Positions 26,901 to 38,400 of a stretch of 64,000 nucleotides of DNA are shown one piece after another. The position numbers were made by a program, and so were the translations under genes. The notes under the pieces were generated by a model. That model searched no databases. It was not told the DNA's origin and saw only the letters and a list, made by a program, of their open reading frames with translations. The stretch spans positions 67,300,792 through 67,364,791 of the forward strand of contig CATQJL010000305.1 of the NCBI GenBank assembly GCA_958299035.1, given 5' to 3'. This DNA is from Cylicocyclus nassatus (taxonomy: Eukaryota; Nematoda; Chromadorea; Rhabditida; Strongylidae). The stretch's first letter is position 1, and each line of letters begins with the position of its first letter.

Positions 26901-28433
26901 GCGGGCGCCAGCCGATTACCAAGTCAGATTTATCCTCCTTTGGTATCAATTTACCGGCCCCGGAGGGTAGAGGGCTTAGTTGGCCCCGGGGGCGGGGATC
27001 GAACCTGGGTCCGACTGGTCATAGCGGCGCCTCGTACCACTACGCTACTGGCTCCCTGAATAAACAAGACATAGAAAGGCAGGTGGTTTTGTATACTACA
27101 TACTACTCTACTATGTACTTTCGCACCAATGTATACATTTGAATAATTAATTTAGCTCGGCAACGTAATAAAGAATCAGAGAAAACATGCATAATAGCAA
27201 ATTATCTGATTTTTGACTTTAGATAATTTTCAAAGTAACAACTGGAATTACAATGCAATTTGTTACTTTACAATTACTGGAATGCTTTTGCTGCTGCATG
27301 TTCCCTTACATCTCCCAAAAGATTTTCCACTTGCATGGTCCATTCTTTCTAGGGAGAAGATTTCGTGACCGAATGCGTGATGAGTGATATGGGACAGTTT
27401 GCGGGCTGGGAACCTGAGATCTTCGTCTCATTCAATCACGGAAACTCCAACGATCGCATATTCTTGAACGATGTGAGTGATTTTTTATGGCTGTTGTTTT
27501 TTCTTTCGAAGGGGGGGGGGAGGGGAACAAGCAGAACGAGAAAAAGCATTTTTTTAACAGCAAAGCTACTTTAGAAGAACTTGTGGAAGCCAAACTCTTG
27601 GTAAGAATATAACATATCAACCCTTGCGTCAAAACGGAAACAAGTAGAAATTTTTATAAGCACGCTTAGTTTCAAGACTTCACAAAATCAAAAAAACTTT
27701 TCTAGGATGAACATCGCACAATGATAACAAACATCTCATCACAAGTTGTGGATGGTCGCCTAGTATGTCATTTTACTCAGCAACTAATCCCACAAATCGA
27801 CCGTAAAAATGGTCTTGTATGGAGCTTGGATAAAGAATACTATATTTTGGGAGCTACTGGATCTGCACAACCGGATGGTGCGTTTACACCACAAAAATAC
27901 TGCTCTCCTTTCCGTCTTTTTTTCTCGTTTGTAAGTTTTGTTCTTTATTCAGAGGTTAATGCTCATGACATGAATCGAGGCTCACACTTCTTCCCAATCG
28001 TTTCTTCTGCGAAAATCAATCCATCTCAGTTGAGTCTGGTCAAGGTGAAGTTATATTTTTGGAAGAATAGTTGAGGTTTTTTTTCATATTTTTTCCGTTA
28101 GTCTTGGCGCATGATTTTGGAAAGGTTGCGATTCCTTACCGTTTTTCATTGATTTTTTTCTGCTTTTTAACTAGTCTCTTTCATATTTGTGGTGAGGTTT
28201 TTGAATTCTCAAAGTTCTTATTCCAGTACGATACGCCTCTGAGCACCAATGTGATTTCGAAGGAAAAAGTCTCGATCAACCAAGAAACCCCAGAATCCAT
28301 GAAGCCTGATGTAGATGTCGTATCTCCAACAACTGCAGCTATGACCACAACGGTCTCACAAACGGAAAACTCGTCCACTTTGAAGATATTCCCTTTTCCA
28401 GCAGTACTTCTTTTATTGCTTCGACTATTGTAA
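20976..28433 (+). CDS. Secreted, membrane-anchored DOMON-domain protein, 7 exons
   Basis: Exons: 20976-21049, 26103-26295, 27353-27472 (or 27476), 27561 (or 27566)-27600, 27706-27877, 27953-28044, 28227-28433. Exon 1 encodes MALTGIGFLFIVAITLTDAE, a clear signal peptide, and its phase-2 donor after ATGAATAG fits the next exon. Exons 2-5 form one DOMON domain, an extracellular beta-sandwich that can bind haem or sugar: a four-Cys entry (CGTTKACLF, CDPNLDC), YIAIGFSNDPMMGEDFVTEC, then DGRLVCHFTQ and YYILGATGSA. A Ser/Thr-rich stalk and the tail FPFPAVLLLLLRLL suggest a GPI anchor. It lacks cytochrome b561 or monooxygenase partners, so it is a stand-alone DOMON protein; its ligand is unknown. The standard splice sites around exon 4 conflict in phase; the alternative sites given in brackets restore one 298-residue frame. 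Confidence 0.85.
21651..21759. repeat. Hairpin element in intron 1 of the DOMON gene
   Basis: GAAACTGGACCCCGCGATCG pairs with CGATCGCAGGGTACAGTTTC about 90 bp away, and CATGGATTCATGGC pairs with GCCATGAATTCATG. The arms are about 40 bp each around a loop of about 30 bp. Confidence 0.7.
22372..22430 (+). repeat. Short tandem duplication
   Basis: ATAAAAAAGCATAGGTAGTG occurs twice in a row about 30 bp apart, the second followed by a near-identical CTTTTAGAAAT/TTTTTGGAAAT. Simple local duplication inside intron 1 of the DOMON gene. Confidence 0.7.
22678..22806. repeat. Palindromic element in intron 1 of the DOMON gene
   Basis: GTCCGGCACGCAAGCTATTA pairs with TAATAGCTTGCGTGTGCGGAC; the central 80 bp is not palindromic. 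Probably a small MITE. Confidence 0.7.
23713..24661. mobile_element. Mariner-type 949-bp palindromic MITE with TA target
   Basis: Left end TTAGGTTGTCAAGAAAATAA is the inverse of right end TTATTTTCTTGACAACCTAA, and the arms pair along about 470 bp each to a centre near 24188. TTAGGTTG is a mariner-type terminus and TA flanks both sides. Each arm carries the same short frame in mirror orientation (23877-24086 minus, 24287-24478 plus), a consequence of the palindrome and not a transposase that I recognise. The flanks match an unoccupied relative at 23560-23610, which marks the insertion point. Sits in intron 1 of the DOMON gene. Confidence 0.85.
26865..27056 (-). mobile_element. tRNA-derived SINE with 11-bp target-site duplication
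   Basis: On the minus strand the element begins GGGAGCCAGTAGCGTAGTGG, with an A-box-like TAGCGTAGTGGTA (27035-27047), followed by a B box GGTTCGATCCC (about 26995-27005): the split pol III promoter of a tRNA. A tRNA-unrelated body of about 130 bp follows. The direct repeat TGAATAAACAA lies immediately outside both ends (26854-26864 and 27057-27067), the mark of reverse-transcribed insertion. The tRNA part is no longer a foldable tRNA. Located between exons 2 and 3 of the DOMON gene, antisense to it. Confidence 0.85.
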
Positions 28434-28740
28434 TGTGCTACGTTCTAGTGTGTTTATGTAATACCTTTCTATGTTTGTTCTTCTCATGTTGTGCGTACAA
28501 ATAATCGGTGATCAATTGCGTCAAATTTTTTGAATCTTTCCTTCTAGAACTTCTGCTTTTTTCGTTGATGATCGTAATTATAACGGGTGAAATGTGTACA
28601 TAAATATGTTTCTTATGCATCATAAACTCTTACTATCGGATTTCATGAATTCAAAAAAGAAAGTACAGAATGAGACTGCTGACATATATATATTTTCTTT
28701 ATTTTAGCGAATACCGTCAGTAATCAAATATCTTTTCATT

Positions 28741-28746
28741 AATAAA
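28741..28746 (+). terminator. Poly(A) signal of the DOMON gene
   Basis: AATAAA about 310 bases after the stop codon, in AT-rich sequence just before a palindromic element begins at 28828. Confidence 0.45.
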
Positions 28747-28827
28747 GCAAAATAAGAATAGCTCAGATTTGAAATCTTTGTTCGTACACACGGATCAATG
28801 ATTATAGGGCTGAATAATTATACGTTG

Positions 28828-29704
28828 TCCCAAAAAATGTATCGAACGTTTGATCTTCAATAACTTCTTCATATGGAAAGCTTTCGCGGATCTTTGGGTG
28901 CCATACGGTAGGGCTAGCTTCAACTTAGATTTACAGTACAGAGCGAATTACCGATTCCTCTTAGCTACTGTAGGATTACGGTAAAAATTTTCGACTAATT
29001 TTAGGCCTTTGAGAGACGAGAATTGCTTTTGAAAGATTCCAAAAAAAGACTTCAATCTAAGGTTTTCGGGGATGCTAAATTTAATTACAAAGCTTTCCAC
29101 TACCGTACTCCTCGGCTTCTTAAGGTATGCGCACTGTAACGCTGATTTAGCGTTTTTTCTAAAATTTTCTAAACCACGTTGCAGTCACAAACACGTCGAA
29201 ATCAATCAATCAAATCATTGGAATTAAATGAAATCATTAGTTGTGTTTGAACGCGGAATTGTTGATTTTTGCACTCATTATTTGCAATTAATAAAGACTG
29301 AAGAAGTCTTAAAGGTTCAACTGAACTTTGCTTGACAAAGGCAACGTTAAATTCTAGAAAAAAAGCCAAAAATTCAGCTTACGGTGCACTTACCGTAGGA
29401 AGCCGAGGAGTACGGTAGCGGGAATACATGTATTTAGATTAAGCATCTCCGAAAACATTAAGTCTGACGCTTTTCGTTTTTTTTTAAATTCTTTAGAAGC
29501 ATTTCTCGTCCGTCTAGAAGCCTAAAATTAGTCGAAATCCCACCGTAATCCTACAGTGAATGAGAAATCGGTGATTTCTTTATATTCTTGATATAATTTG
29601 AAGCTAGCCCTACGGTATAGCTCCCAAAGATCCGCGAAAGCTTTTTATATAAGGAGGGTTATCAAAGATCAAACGTTCGATGGATACATTTTTTGGGACC
29701 TCTA
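28828..29704. mobile_element. Palindromic MITE, GTCCCAAAAAATG family, about 880 bp
   Basis: GTCCCAAAAAATGTATCGAA at the left pairs with TTCGATGGATACATTTTTTG plus GGAC at the right. Subterminal blocks AGCTTTCGCGGATCTTTGGG and TACGGTAGGGCTAGCTTC occur in both arms, as does CTGTAGGATTACGGT. The centre includes paired CCGAGGAGTACGGTAG/CTACCGTACTCCTCGG. Related to the copies at 34321-35004 and 55587-56263 but with a worn terminal TACAGGGT. It occupies much of the gap between the two convergent genes. Confidence 0.8.
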
Positions 29705-29984
29705 TGTTTCAATTCTATGATCGCTATTGTGCTGATTCATATTCCTTAAATTTATAATAGAACGAGTTTCATTTCAGTATTTATAGAGATAAAAATAGTG
29801 TCATTCTTCGTTATATTTGTGTTGATGCTATTTACAATTAGAGACTAATGTAATAAGGGCTGCACTTTGTAATTGGGGTGTGATCTATTTGAAAGGATAC
29901 GTATGATCATGAAAATAATTTTCAACGCTAAGGAAGTTGATGATAAAGTTGAAAAAACTATCTTGTTTAACCCATTGACGACGA

Positions 29985-30290
29985 TGTGGACCGCCGGTGA
30001 CCCACGCACTTTTTGCTGCCAGGGACGATGTGGGCCACCGGTGGCCCACCCCCCCCCCCTTGCAAAATCATATTCCTTCCAGGTCTAATATTTTTTTCAC
30101 AGCTTAGTATTTCCAATTTTTTGCACTCCTAGAACCTGTAATCTGCCGTCCAAAAAAATGACTGTAGTTGTATACAAAACAACTCTACATTTCGTGAATG
30201 ATCAAAAAATTGCCGCGCCGAAAGTGTAGTGCAAAATGGCGTCGTCCCAAAGCGCCGCCACACAAAATTAGGCGTCGTCATCAATGGATT
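29985..30290 (-). repeat. Dispersed repeat, copy B (inverse of 20100-20405)
   Basis: Starts TTGACGACGATGTGGACC, then CCACGCACTTTTTGCTGCC, followed by a partial duplication of the opening (GACGATGTGGGCCACCGGTG) and a C10 run. The remaining words match copy A on the other strand. No coding potential. Confidence 0.65.
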
Positions 30291-31089
30291 AATAATTACG
30301 AGATGTATGAAGTGTCTGCACAGTTTTTATATGAAATTTCCTCTCCTCCAGTGCCGGCAAGAGCGCGCTCTACTCAAAAATGACGAATCCCAATCAAAAA
30401 AAAGTTCTTTACAGGCTTTGTGCAAGTTAACAGGACATTATCCTTGAGCCATACGTAACTTAATGTGTGAATCTGCACACCATGCGCGGCAATAGACGAC
30501 AATCTTACTAGTAACACCTTGGTAAGACATTTTCTAGAGTTAACAAATTTAGAAAAGTTGCTTCTAATTAGTACATATATGAAATCAAGGAGCGGATTCC
30601 AGTTTTACATGTCGTTCAGTAGCACGCATGGTGTGCAGTACACACCATGCTCATACTGAGATTACGAATGACTAACAAAATCTTCTTTGCGAGAAATATT
30701 TTTCCGAACTCTCGTCCTTTGTCGTATCTTTTGTGGGCGAACATTTGACGGTTACGGTACTGGGCAAGAGTTTAGAGTTGTTTCCTCTGCAACCTGTACA
30801 TCATGATCTTATTTTCGTTAGCATTTTCTTCAAAATTACAAAACAGGTCCTTATCTTTCGCTGATGCGCAAGTTAAGTTTCACAATAGTTTTGTGCTTGA
30901 CGTAGGAAAAAACATGTTGGTGATGAGGAGTAAACTCGTCCGACATTGGTGGTTCATAACACTTCTCATTGCTAATACGATAATTGCATTTACTTACATT
31001 CTTTGTTCATCAACATTCTCGTGTCCAGAAATTTAACTTCCTTTTGGGGAGTGCGGAGAAAAATCCGCCATAAATCGATAAATCAATAG

Positions 31090-31095
31090 TTTATT
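31090..31095 (-). terminator. Probable poly(A) signal of the LIM gene
   Basis: TTTATT on the plus strand reads AATAAA on the minus strand about 260 bases after the LIM gene stop codon at 31352-31354. No nearer minus-strand hexamer was seen. Confidence 0.4.
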
Positions 31096-31351
31096 ATGGC
31101 TGCATATACATACACGAAGTGATAATGTCAAAATAAGGTCTCTACTAGAACTAGATTTGTATTTGCACAAATGTGAATGTGTAAATTTCGTTGGTCGCGC
31201 TCAATTTTAGGCAATTGAAATGGCAATGGTGTCACGATATATCAGTTGATCAATAAATCAATAAAACAATAACTGCACTATGTGGCTAGTGTTTATGTGA
31301 GAGGAAAGCACTTTTGTTCAGTTTAGCTACTATGTGGCGAGAATGATGATC

Positions 31352-32407
31352 TTAAGCTTGTGATCGCTCTGTAATGTCCATGTTCATCGCATCCATGTTA
31401 TTATTCTCCTCGACGGACTTATCCAATTGAATTCGGCCTTCGTCATCGAGAAGTTTGAAGTGGACATGACAGTATAATTGACCATCTTTAGCGCGATGAA
31501 CACGCTCCACCCTGAAAGTAAGTACTAAAGTTCAAGCCCAAATATTCAGTTGTTTTTAGCAAAAAGTTACGCCTTCGAAACTCCGCCTACATTGGCTGAC
31601 CCCGCCTTACTCAACGGTAACTCGAAAGCGCGAAAAAAAAACGATAAATTTAGCACAAAGAATAGTAATTACGCTGGAGGCCCTAGCCTTGTTCCCCTCC
31701 CCTCCCTTCGAAAATGAGTAAATTTTTAAAGACCTGGATAAAATCATCAAATTACAAGTTATCTGTTTTTGATAACAAATATTTAAAAAGATACTCAAAG
31801 TTCCGTAAAAATTCAAGTTGAAATTGTAAAAACCTTGTTAGAAGGCAACCTTTTAAGAGGATAAAGCTCGAAAGGATAGTGTTATTGTTACACACAAAAG
31901 GGCAATGCAAAGCCCCTCTGCTGCGAGTTCGCGCTGTTTTTGAGTCGCCGAGAGATAAAGTGGTCGGAAGATAAGCAGACGCTCTAACCGCGTCGCCGCA
32001 ACAGACGCACTCTCTGCGTCGGTGATCTGACTATATACGGTCTGATAGAGATATGGGAGAGAAGACCGAAAGGTAAGATTTTTTTGTTCTGTTGTAAGTC
32101 ACAATTGGAGGTTTTTGAGCTTTTGAATCTTAGCTCGAAGTTTTTTTATTGATTGACTAGATGGTGAAATAGTTTTCCACTTCTCAATTTTCCTTTCCAA
32201 CTGCAGATCCGTTGACAATTAGCAAGTATTCCCGTTACAACAGATTTTCATAACATTGTTGAAGGAAACTCACCGCAATGCTTGCCGGCATACGGTACAT
32301 CGAAAGCAATTCACATGATACTGTACACCAAAGCATCCAAATTGTTCGGCTCGATATACGGTCGTTTGGCATAAGGCACATTTCGGCTGTGGACGCATAA
32401 CGAAACG
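31352..32407 (-). CDS. LIM2 exons and C-terminus of the LIM gene
   Basis: Exon 32407-32274 encodes PQPKCALCQTTVYRAEQFGC then YHVNCFRCTVCRQAL, and exon 31511-31352 completes the domain with DGQLYCHVHFKLLDDEGRIQ. Ligands in order are C-x2-C-x17-H-x2-C and C-x2-C-x18-C-x2-H, a complete two-zinc LIM domain split by an intron at the start of the last beta-hairpin. After it come about 30 mostly acidic residues (KSVEENNNMDAMNMDITERS) to the stop TAA at 31354-31352. Confidence 0.95.
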
Positions 32408-35400
32408 CTAAAACAAACAACACACTCGAACCATGCAACGTTAGACGCACTTCACACAAAATCACACTCCATATAGTTTGCAGTCAGTCGATTATTGATT
32501 AGATTGGTGTTGGTTTGACTATTTTGAGTGTGGTCGATGGAAAATAGCAGAGAAACAGAAAGAAGTATAAGTATCTATGAGAACAATTTACATTAGATAG
32601 AAAACTATCAGTTATACTCCCATGCTTCTGAAAGACCACAGTACCAAATTGCCGGTCAATTATTGATTGAATCTCCATAAAAGTCCACATGATGATTGAA
32701 CCTGTATGCAGAAATGGGAAAAGTATATTCCAGTGGCTATGAACCTTATTAATCGCTCATCTAGAAAGATTGTGAGGTATTATTTAATTTAAGAACGGCA
32801 CTTTTGCACTGTTACAGTATGCTACCGTATGCCTCGAAAGCATATATAGGTGGACGCTTACATATTCGCAGTGCGGTTCCCACGTATAAAGCGCTTTCTT
32901 TATAATCATTCACAGAGAGACGCAAAGATTAGCACTGCCTCTCAACAACTGCGTGGTGTACGGTAACATACGGTATCTATGTGCAAAAGTACCGCTCACC
33001 GTCCAATGAGCATGACCTATATGTAGAGGTTTGAGTAAGTGGTATCAATGAACAATTAAGTATGATCAATTGTGAAGGAAAATATAGGCAAGAGATTGTC
33101 TAAAAATAATCATCGGAAGACGGCACTTTTGCACCGCTACAGTATACTACCGTACATTTTTTCTAGTGGCTCGAAGCATAATAATTGCAGCTGGAACATC
33201 ATATGCAAGACATTTTCTCCATGATTCATAAAAGCTTGTAGACTTCGCGCGTTTGAAAGCAGGGTGACTACGGTAGCATACAGTATATATGTGCAAAAGT
33301 GCCGAAACCACAACTACGATTTGTAGCCGTAGCAATCGATTATCTATCGCCACTAGTATCACTGACGTTGTTTTCCACTCGTTAGTAATCTCAAAACACT
33401 CCGATTAGTAAGGTTATTCACGCTCCACCGCACACTCTTTAAATCGAATGTGTACAGCGAATCACGTTGATAACCCTTTATCAAAAAAACAATCAATAAA
33501 ATAGCAGCATGAAACGCTTGAGCATGGTGGCAAATCTTCTACATACAGAAAAAAGAGACATTTGGAACACATGTAGGAAAGGATTGTCACGACTTTCGAG
33601 GACTAGACAGAAATTTTTTCCAAAAAATAGAAAATTGTGATGGTTAATTAGAGAGCCGTGACTTACACGAACAACAGTGAGCGTAAGAATTAAAATTTTC
33701 AACACGGGTACTTAAATTTTTTTATGTTTTATTTTTTGCGAAGTGGAAGAAGTCAGGAGGAGGATGCGATGTGCACTCGCTCAGCGCTCTCATTGGTCCT
33801 GTAACGAAATTCACAATCGAATCATGTGTATTCAAAGGTATAAACTACTCTACTAACTAACTACATATCTAGACTTGCCACCCTGAGATTAAAGCTCTTG
33901 AAAGCCAGGGATTGAAAGCTCGAGTAATGATTAGGAAATGGCAGTGATTGAAAGGCAGGAGTTAGCTCTAATTCGGGGATGTAAGCTATGAAAGAGATAG
34001 GGATTAGTTCGAAACTATCTGAGGAGACTTAGCGACGAATCAAAAATGCTATTTGTTGCCAGTACTGTAGTCCTACGCAAATCGCGACTAAGCCAAAGCA
34101 TACCGTAGCAGCCAGCTGAAAAATGCAACCAATAAGAAATGTCAAGTTTGCGTTGAAGCTAACAAGATATTACGTCTTATCTTTTTGATTTCGTAAAATA
34201 GCAAATGACAGTGTACTTATACAGAAATAAGCAGCAGGTCGATGAGTGTTTAGTGGTTCAAAAAAGTTTAACGACAATGCGCTTGCATTTTTGTGCAGAA
34301 AATCGGTATATTGACTCAAATACAGGGTGTCCCAAAAAGATGTGCACACTGTTTGATTGTAAATAACTCTTTTGTGGTGAAGTGTTTCGAGAAGCTTTAG
34401 GTACCATTTTGTAGAGCGAGGTTCAACTTAGATTTACAGTGTAGAGCAAATCGCCGATCTCTCATTCTTACTGTAGGATTACGGTAGAAACTTTGAAGAG
34501 AGTTTTGAGCCATGAAAGGCCATATTTTGTTCAAAAAGAAACCAAAACAACCCTGAAAACTCTCACACTGGGCTAACTAGAGTTGCTGATTCTGAATGTG
34601 AAGTTCGCAACTCTTCCTAATGCTTCATTTAAAAATTATGCGAGGTAAGCAGTAGCAGACGTTTTTTAAGTGTTCCTAAAAAGTGCGGTTACACCGTCTA
34701 GAAAGCTTCTCAACCTTGTAAAGAGTTGGGTATTAAATTCAGGGTCCATAAAAACCCTATTACACAAATTTCCACATTTTTTTGAAAAATTTTGAAACGG
34801 CCCCTTTTTTCACAGTGACACCATATGTTTGAAGTTTCTACCGTACTCCTACAGTAAGAATGAATGACCGGCGATTCGCTCTACACTGTAAATCTAAGTT
34901 GAACCTCGCTCTACAAAATGATACTTAAAGCTTCTCGAAACACTTCACTACAAGAGAGTTATTTGCAATCAAACAGTGTGCACATCTTTTTGGGACACCC
35001 TGTATGATAGAAAAGAATGATTTTATGCTAGATAAGATGATAATCAACCTTAGGCGATCAAAGACTGATTTCGCGAATCTGTCCTAGAATCTCGTATACC
35101 ATCCTATTTAGCAGGTAGAATTGGCCACGTCTTGCTCCATCTATTCTATAAAGCTTTCAATGTGAGTATCATGGTCGGAGCGGCTCGGGTTCTCGCAAAC
35201 CGCTTCGCTTGGGTCTCCTGCCGTCTTCGCTAATGACACTTCAATTGACAGCCCCTGTACCAGCCTATCCTGATACGTGCGACTGCGAGTGATACAATGT
35301 AGGGCGCATTTCTTTCGATCAGATGCTTTTCCAGCCTCCTTGTTGGTTTTTATCCCTTACGCGCATAGAGAGATGCATACGGTAACAGTTTCCCCATTTA

Positions 35401-38400
35401 TGCAAAACGGTCAACAAAATTCAGGTCAGCCATGTATGCAGTATATGTAGCTGCAGATCTCTCACTCAATCAATCGATATATCGATTAGCTTGCTCATAG
35501 ATGCGATAGGTGGAGAAATTTCTCTGACCCCCTTCACTTTAGGGCCGGCATCTGGCTGACCCCTTTCACCTGAGGTTGAGACTAATCAAGGCAAACAGCT
35601 ATTACAACGGAACTTTTGTTTGGAAAGGAAACGCCAGCTGCTCTTCTCCTCAGACATCAAGACTGCAAGAGAGTATCGAATCAACAACGTTTCGTAAAAA
35701 AACGCATGCTTGAGACCTTCTGCGCGCTCAAAGGGCGTTGATAACAAAACGTAATCAAAAAGTAAAAGGTGATTTTTTGAATAATTAACATTGTATCAAT
35801 GAATACATACTTTGCAAAAAAGAATTGAGCAAGAGTAAAAAAATCTGAACCGACTAGCGATGGATGCATGTTTACTGACAAAAAATCATACCATATCTCT
35901 TTTCACTAGAGAGAATGATAACAAACAAAACAACAGTCAAATTACTCGTTTTTCATGCTTTCGATTCATATATAAAAGTTCGAAAAAGACCATCTTGGTT
36001 GGATTTATAATTGCCCAAAATTGGCTTATATTGTAGCAGATAAAACTGCTCGTATCTCGCTTCACAGAGAAGCTACGAAAAAAGAGACGGTCTACGTCGA
36101 TTCCTCGCGTTCTTAGCTATCGCATGGTATATAAGGTGTTGGTGCACAAAGCTTTCCCAGTCCAAAAAAGTCTTGCTCCGGCAACCCATAGAAAGCCGGA
36201 GCGGGGTGGAGCAAGTTACTATTGAATATCTCCACCTCATTTTTAAGAAACCACAAGTTTTTTCACCCAACAACCTGCACATCATTAGAAAGCCCACAAA
36301 AAAAGGATTCGACGTAGACCGTCTCTTTTTCTCTAGCTCGCCTCTACTCAGAGTTACATGGGATTTTAGCCAAAAACATGCGTGTTTTTGTCGAGAAATT
36401 TCTGCGTGAAGAATGGATAAAGGTGCCTGATTTTCTAACTGCATCACGGAGCAAGACCTTGCCAGTAAACGTAGACCGTCTCTTTTTTTTAATCTTTGTT
36501 CTTTCTTTCAAAAATAAATTACAAAATAATTACACAAAATTAGCTGGTGAGTAGGCGTATAAAATCGCTCGTATCTCGCTCTACAGAGAAGCTATGAAAA
36601 AAGAGACGGTCTATGTCGATTCTCCATAATCTCAGTTTTCGAACGGTGTGAAGCATGTTAGGGCTTTTCTGCTTCCCGGCTCTAAAAAGCACTTGCTCTG
36701 GTGACCGATAAAAGCCAATACATTGGGGGAGCTGGGTGGAGCAAGCTAATAGTAAATACCTCCACACCATTTTTAAAAACTAGCAAGTTTTTTCGTTTAG
36801 CAGTCTATATACCATTTGAAAGCTCAGGAAAAGGGGACTCGACGTAGACCGTCGAATTCTTTCTAGCCGCCCTTTATCGAGAGATACACTGCATTTTACC
36901 TGAAATCATGTTCATTTTCAACAGCAAATTCTGCCAAACGAAGACCTAATCTGCTGGTTATCTATTTGCGTTACAGAGCAAGTCTTCATTAGCAGATGTA
37001 GACCGTCGACATTCTCGTAGCATTCTTTTGGAGAGCAGAAAGTGAGGACACAAAATTAGTTGACACATGAAGTACATAAAATCCCTCATATCGGAACAAA
37101 AGACCTAGGAAAAGCCGACGGTCTATGTCGATTCTATATGACCTCAGTTTTCGAATAGTATGTAACTTGTTGAGGCATTTTGCTCTCAGGGCTCACTTAC
37201 CCCCTTCACCTTACAAGGATTGGAGTAGCAGAGACCCCCTTCACCTGGAGAGGGCCCGGCTCCCCCTATCGCACCTATGAGCTTGCTTGCAGATATGACT
37301 AAAAAACGTATCTCAATCATTTCATTTTTGCAGTCACTTCTTAAAAATGGCTGCTATCAATATCGGCTTCTTTATAAATTCGGTTTACCATAACAATCAC
37401 ATTTCTACATATACTGATCGATATATCGATCAACACACCTGGATAAAGTATAAGAAAAAGATCATTCTGGAAAGGGAGAAGTTCGCATATGTTTCTCTAC
37501 ATTCTGCGCTATATCATTTCCATTGCTAAATAGGAAGTAGTCACCACCTTATAGAAGTAGTTGAAGTCGATGAATTCACATTTGCTGAATTGTGACGAAT
37601 GACACGATTACGGTAGTCAGAATTTTGCAGAACAAATAATCAGTCGTTTTTTACTTTGACGAGAATCATTATTAAAACAGTATTCTAGCCTTTTCATGTC
37701 GTTCAGTACTAAGCACTTTGTCTAAATTCACTAGATGCGTAAATTAATGCTTACCGCAGTAGTCTTCTTCTCTGGCATTCGGCTCTTCTCAGCCTTTTTG
37801 GCCTCTTTCGCTTGGAGTTTCTCCCATTTTGCGGCCATCTTTGAGGCATGATCGGCCTAAATCAAATAAATGTCATAGTAGATTTATATGCTTTGAAAAA
37901 CATATTAAGAAGCTAGAAGAAAAGATAAGGGTAGGTGAGATTATGATAAGTGGGGTCTCAAGGAGATCGTGATTTTCATCTTTACCTTGATGGCTACATC
38001 TTCTTTTTCAATTTCATGCTGTTGTTGTAGCTCCAAAGCACGCTCCTCTTCGAGTCTCTTCTGTGCTTCTTCGCGTTCCCCTAAAGTTTCGCAATAATCT
38101 CGATTTTCAGATAATTTTCCACGAATTACTCTTAAGCCGCTCGAATTCTTCTTGCATTTGCCGTCGCTTCTCTTCGGCCATATCCGCGTCGTCATCGATA
38201 CCCTGTTCAAATCGTTGTTTGATGTTGCTGGCTTGCTTGGCTGCTTGAGACTTGATTGCTTCCAGTTCAGCACGTTGTTCTCTAGAACAAACAAAAGTTA
38301 TATATAGTAAATTATCAATCACTCCTGGAAAGAATACACGCAAAAACTTACATTCATCAATGAAAGCAATGACAATAGCAGTCTTTAACTTTTTTCACGC

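Noticed and set aside
31900..32030. Possible second tRNA-like sequence (minus-strand GCGGTTAGAGCGTCTGC)
   Set aside because: An A-box-like word is present, but no acceptable B box or cloverleaf follows; too weak to call a tRNA or SINE.
36073..36447. 124-codon minus-strand open frame
   Set aside because: Lies across the 517-bp tandem repeat and repeats with it; composition follows the repeat, no domain seen.
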